A DNA stretch of 64,000 nt from Dactylorhiza incarnata. Taxonomy: Eukaryota > Streptophyta > Magnoliopsida > Asparagales > Orchidaceae. The position numbers and the translations under genes are program-made. Within the stretch, counting starts at the first letter, position 1. Each line of letters begins with the position of its first letter. This document shows, piece after piece, positions 63,325-64,000 of this stretch. Below the pieces are notes generated by a model that was not told the origin of the DNA, did no database searches, and worked only from the letters and a program-made list of their open reading frames with translations. The stretch lies in contig JAWHQI010000028.1 in NCBI GenBank assembly GCA_033032865.1, forward strand, positions 10,869,001-10,933,000, in the 5' to 3' direction.

Positions 63325-64000
63325 TGTTGGAGCATGGTTTTCTGCATCCCTTTGATTTGAGAATAACAAATCCTACATGAATTTGATCTTATTTGCCATT
63401 GTGTTTTTACCATGAAGGTTTGAACATATATGACACCAGGTTGCTACAATATTGGTCTCGAACTATCCACAAGCAAAAATAATGAAATATGTCTAACGCC
63501 AGGCGTTACGACTTAATGATGGGCGTTGGTGATCGACAAGATGGCCTACCGATCGACGGGATGGATTGCCGATCGCCGAGATTGCATGCTGCTGTGAAAA
63601 TGAATGAGGCTTAATGCTAGGCGTTAAGAATTAACGTTGGGCGTTGTCTCTTGATTCCATCATGATGATTTTGGAAGGTGGGAAGCAGTCGTGATTTCTG
63701 GAGCACTTTAAGAATGATCTGACCTAACGCCATCGTTAGCCTCAATGCCATCGTTAGGGTTGCCTAAAATTAAAGTTTCCTAAAGTACAAAATATCCTTC
63801 CCATTTTGAAGATCCGATCCATTAAAACAATTCCAAATAGGGTCAACGCCAGACGTTAGCCTTAATGCCGACATTAGCTTTCAGTCCTATAAATTGATGA
63901 ACTTCATCTTCTCCAACTACTGATTGAAGAGAGCCCTATTCCAGCACTTCAGAAATTCTCAGAGGGCCATATTTCCAGACCACAAAGGATCTCCCACAAA
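63325..64000 (+). mobile_element. SIRE-like LTR L, 5' part (runs off the window)
   Basis: It starts TGTTGGAGCATGGTTTTC, and GAGAATAACAAATCCTA matches the start of the LTRs of B in element sense, so orientation is plus. AACGCC/GGCGTT words in both orientations cluster at 63494-63870, about 170-545 bp into the LTR. The flank on the left (tctag) has no polypurine tract, so this is a 5' or solo LTR. Confidence 0.85.

Overview
The window is repeat-dense DNA from a flowering plant with a large genome, made almost entirely of nested LTR retrotransposons. I see no host gene, tRNA, rRNA or CRISPR. The plant assignment rests on retroelement lineages that I recognise: SIRE/Maximus-like and Tork-like Ty1/copia, and Athila-like and Tat-like Ty3/gypsy, all primed or organised in the plant manner. 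I cannot name the species. Nearly every coding region is decayed by nonsense codons and frameshifts, as expected for old heterochromatic copies.

Layout, left to right. 1-1735: 3' untranslated region and LTR start of an Athila-like element (A, +). 1736-4861: unassigned non-coding DNA, including a TTCGACGAA word array with a TATA box and a GC-rich block. 4862-6466: probable solo SIRE-like LTR. 6565-10871: Tork-like copia element J (+), truncated at both ends. About 10870-12209: decayed Tat-type accessory ORF on the minus strand. 12545-19919: Tat-like element E (-), with its 3' LTR, an antisense accessory gene with its own TATA box and intron, a 91-bp tandem array and the end of integrase. 19920-23813: 5' part of SIRE-like element C (+). 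23814-33284: complete SIRE-like element B (-), with LTRs and a 5-bp target duplication. 33285-44287: SIRE-like element D (+), interrupted at 38448-40889 by a deleted Tat-like element F (-). From 44288 to 63324: Athila-like element G (+), split by complete Tork-like element I (44894-52917, -), which itself holds a solo LTR M (49794-51288), and by H (54670-62735, -). H is a SIRE-related element with gag, no pol, and a separate accessory ORF. 63325-64000: start of another SIRE-like LTR (L).

Five insertions (B, F, I, H, M) have exact 5-bp target duplications (acaac, gcaaa, gtgtt, tgtgt, agagg), so the nesting order can be read directly: M is younger than I; I, H and L are younger than G; F is younger than D. 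C lies in a Tat element on its left and D lies in an Athila element on its right, so C and D are not the two ends of one insertion. Element B sits exactly on their junction.

The most interesting signal cuts across families. Most LTRs here carry, just upstream of a TATA box, a cluster of short CpG-rich words peculiar to that family and usually present in both orientations: TTCGACGAA, GCGTCGA, GACCGC, CTCGCC, GCTAGCGCC, GCGCACGATC, AACGCC or CACGCCCTCGGTCAC. Some arrays recur inside the same element: in gag of C, D and B, and before the accessory ORF of H. Two LTR pairs show units duplicating after insertion. The other main candidates are the pol-less element H, the spliced antisense accessory genes of the Tat elements, and an in-frame amber codon followed by an acceptor-like TTTGCAG at the gag-pol boundary of three SIRE elements.
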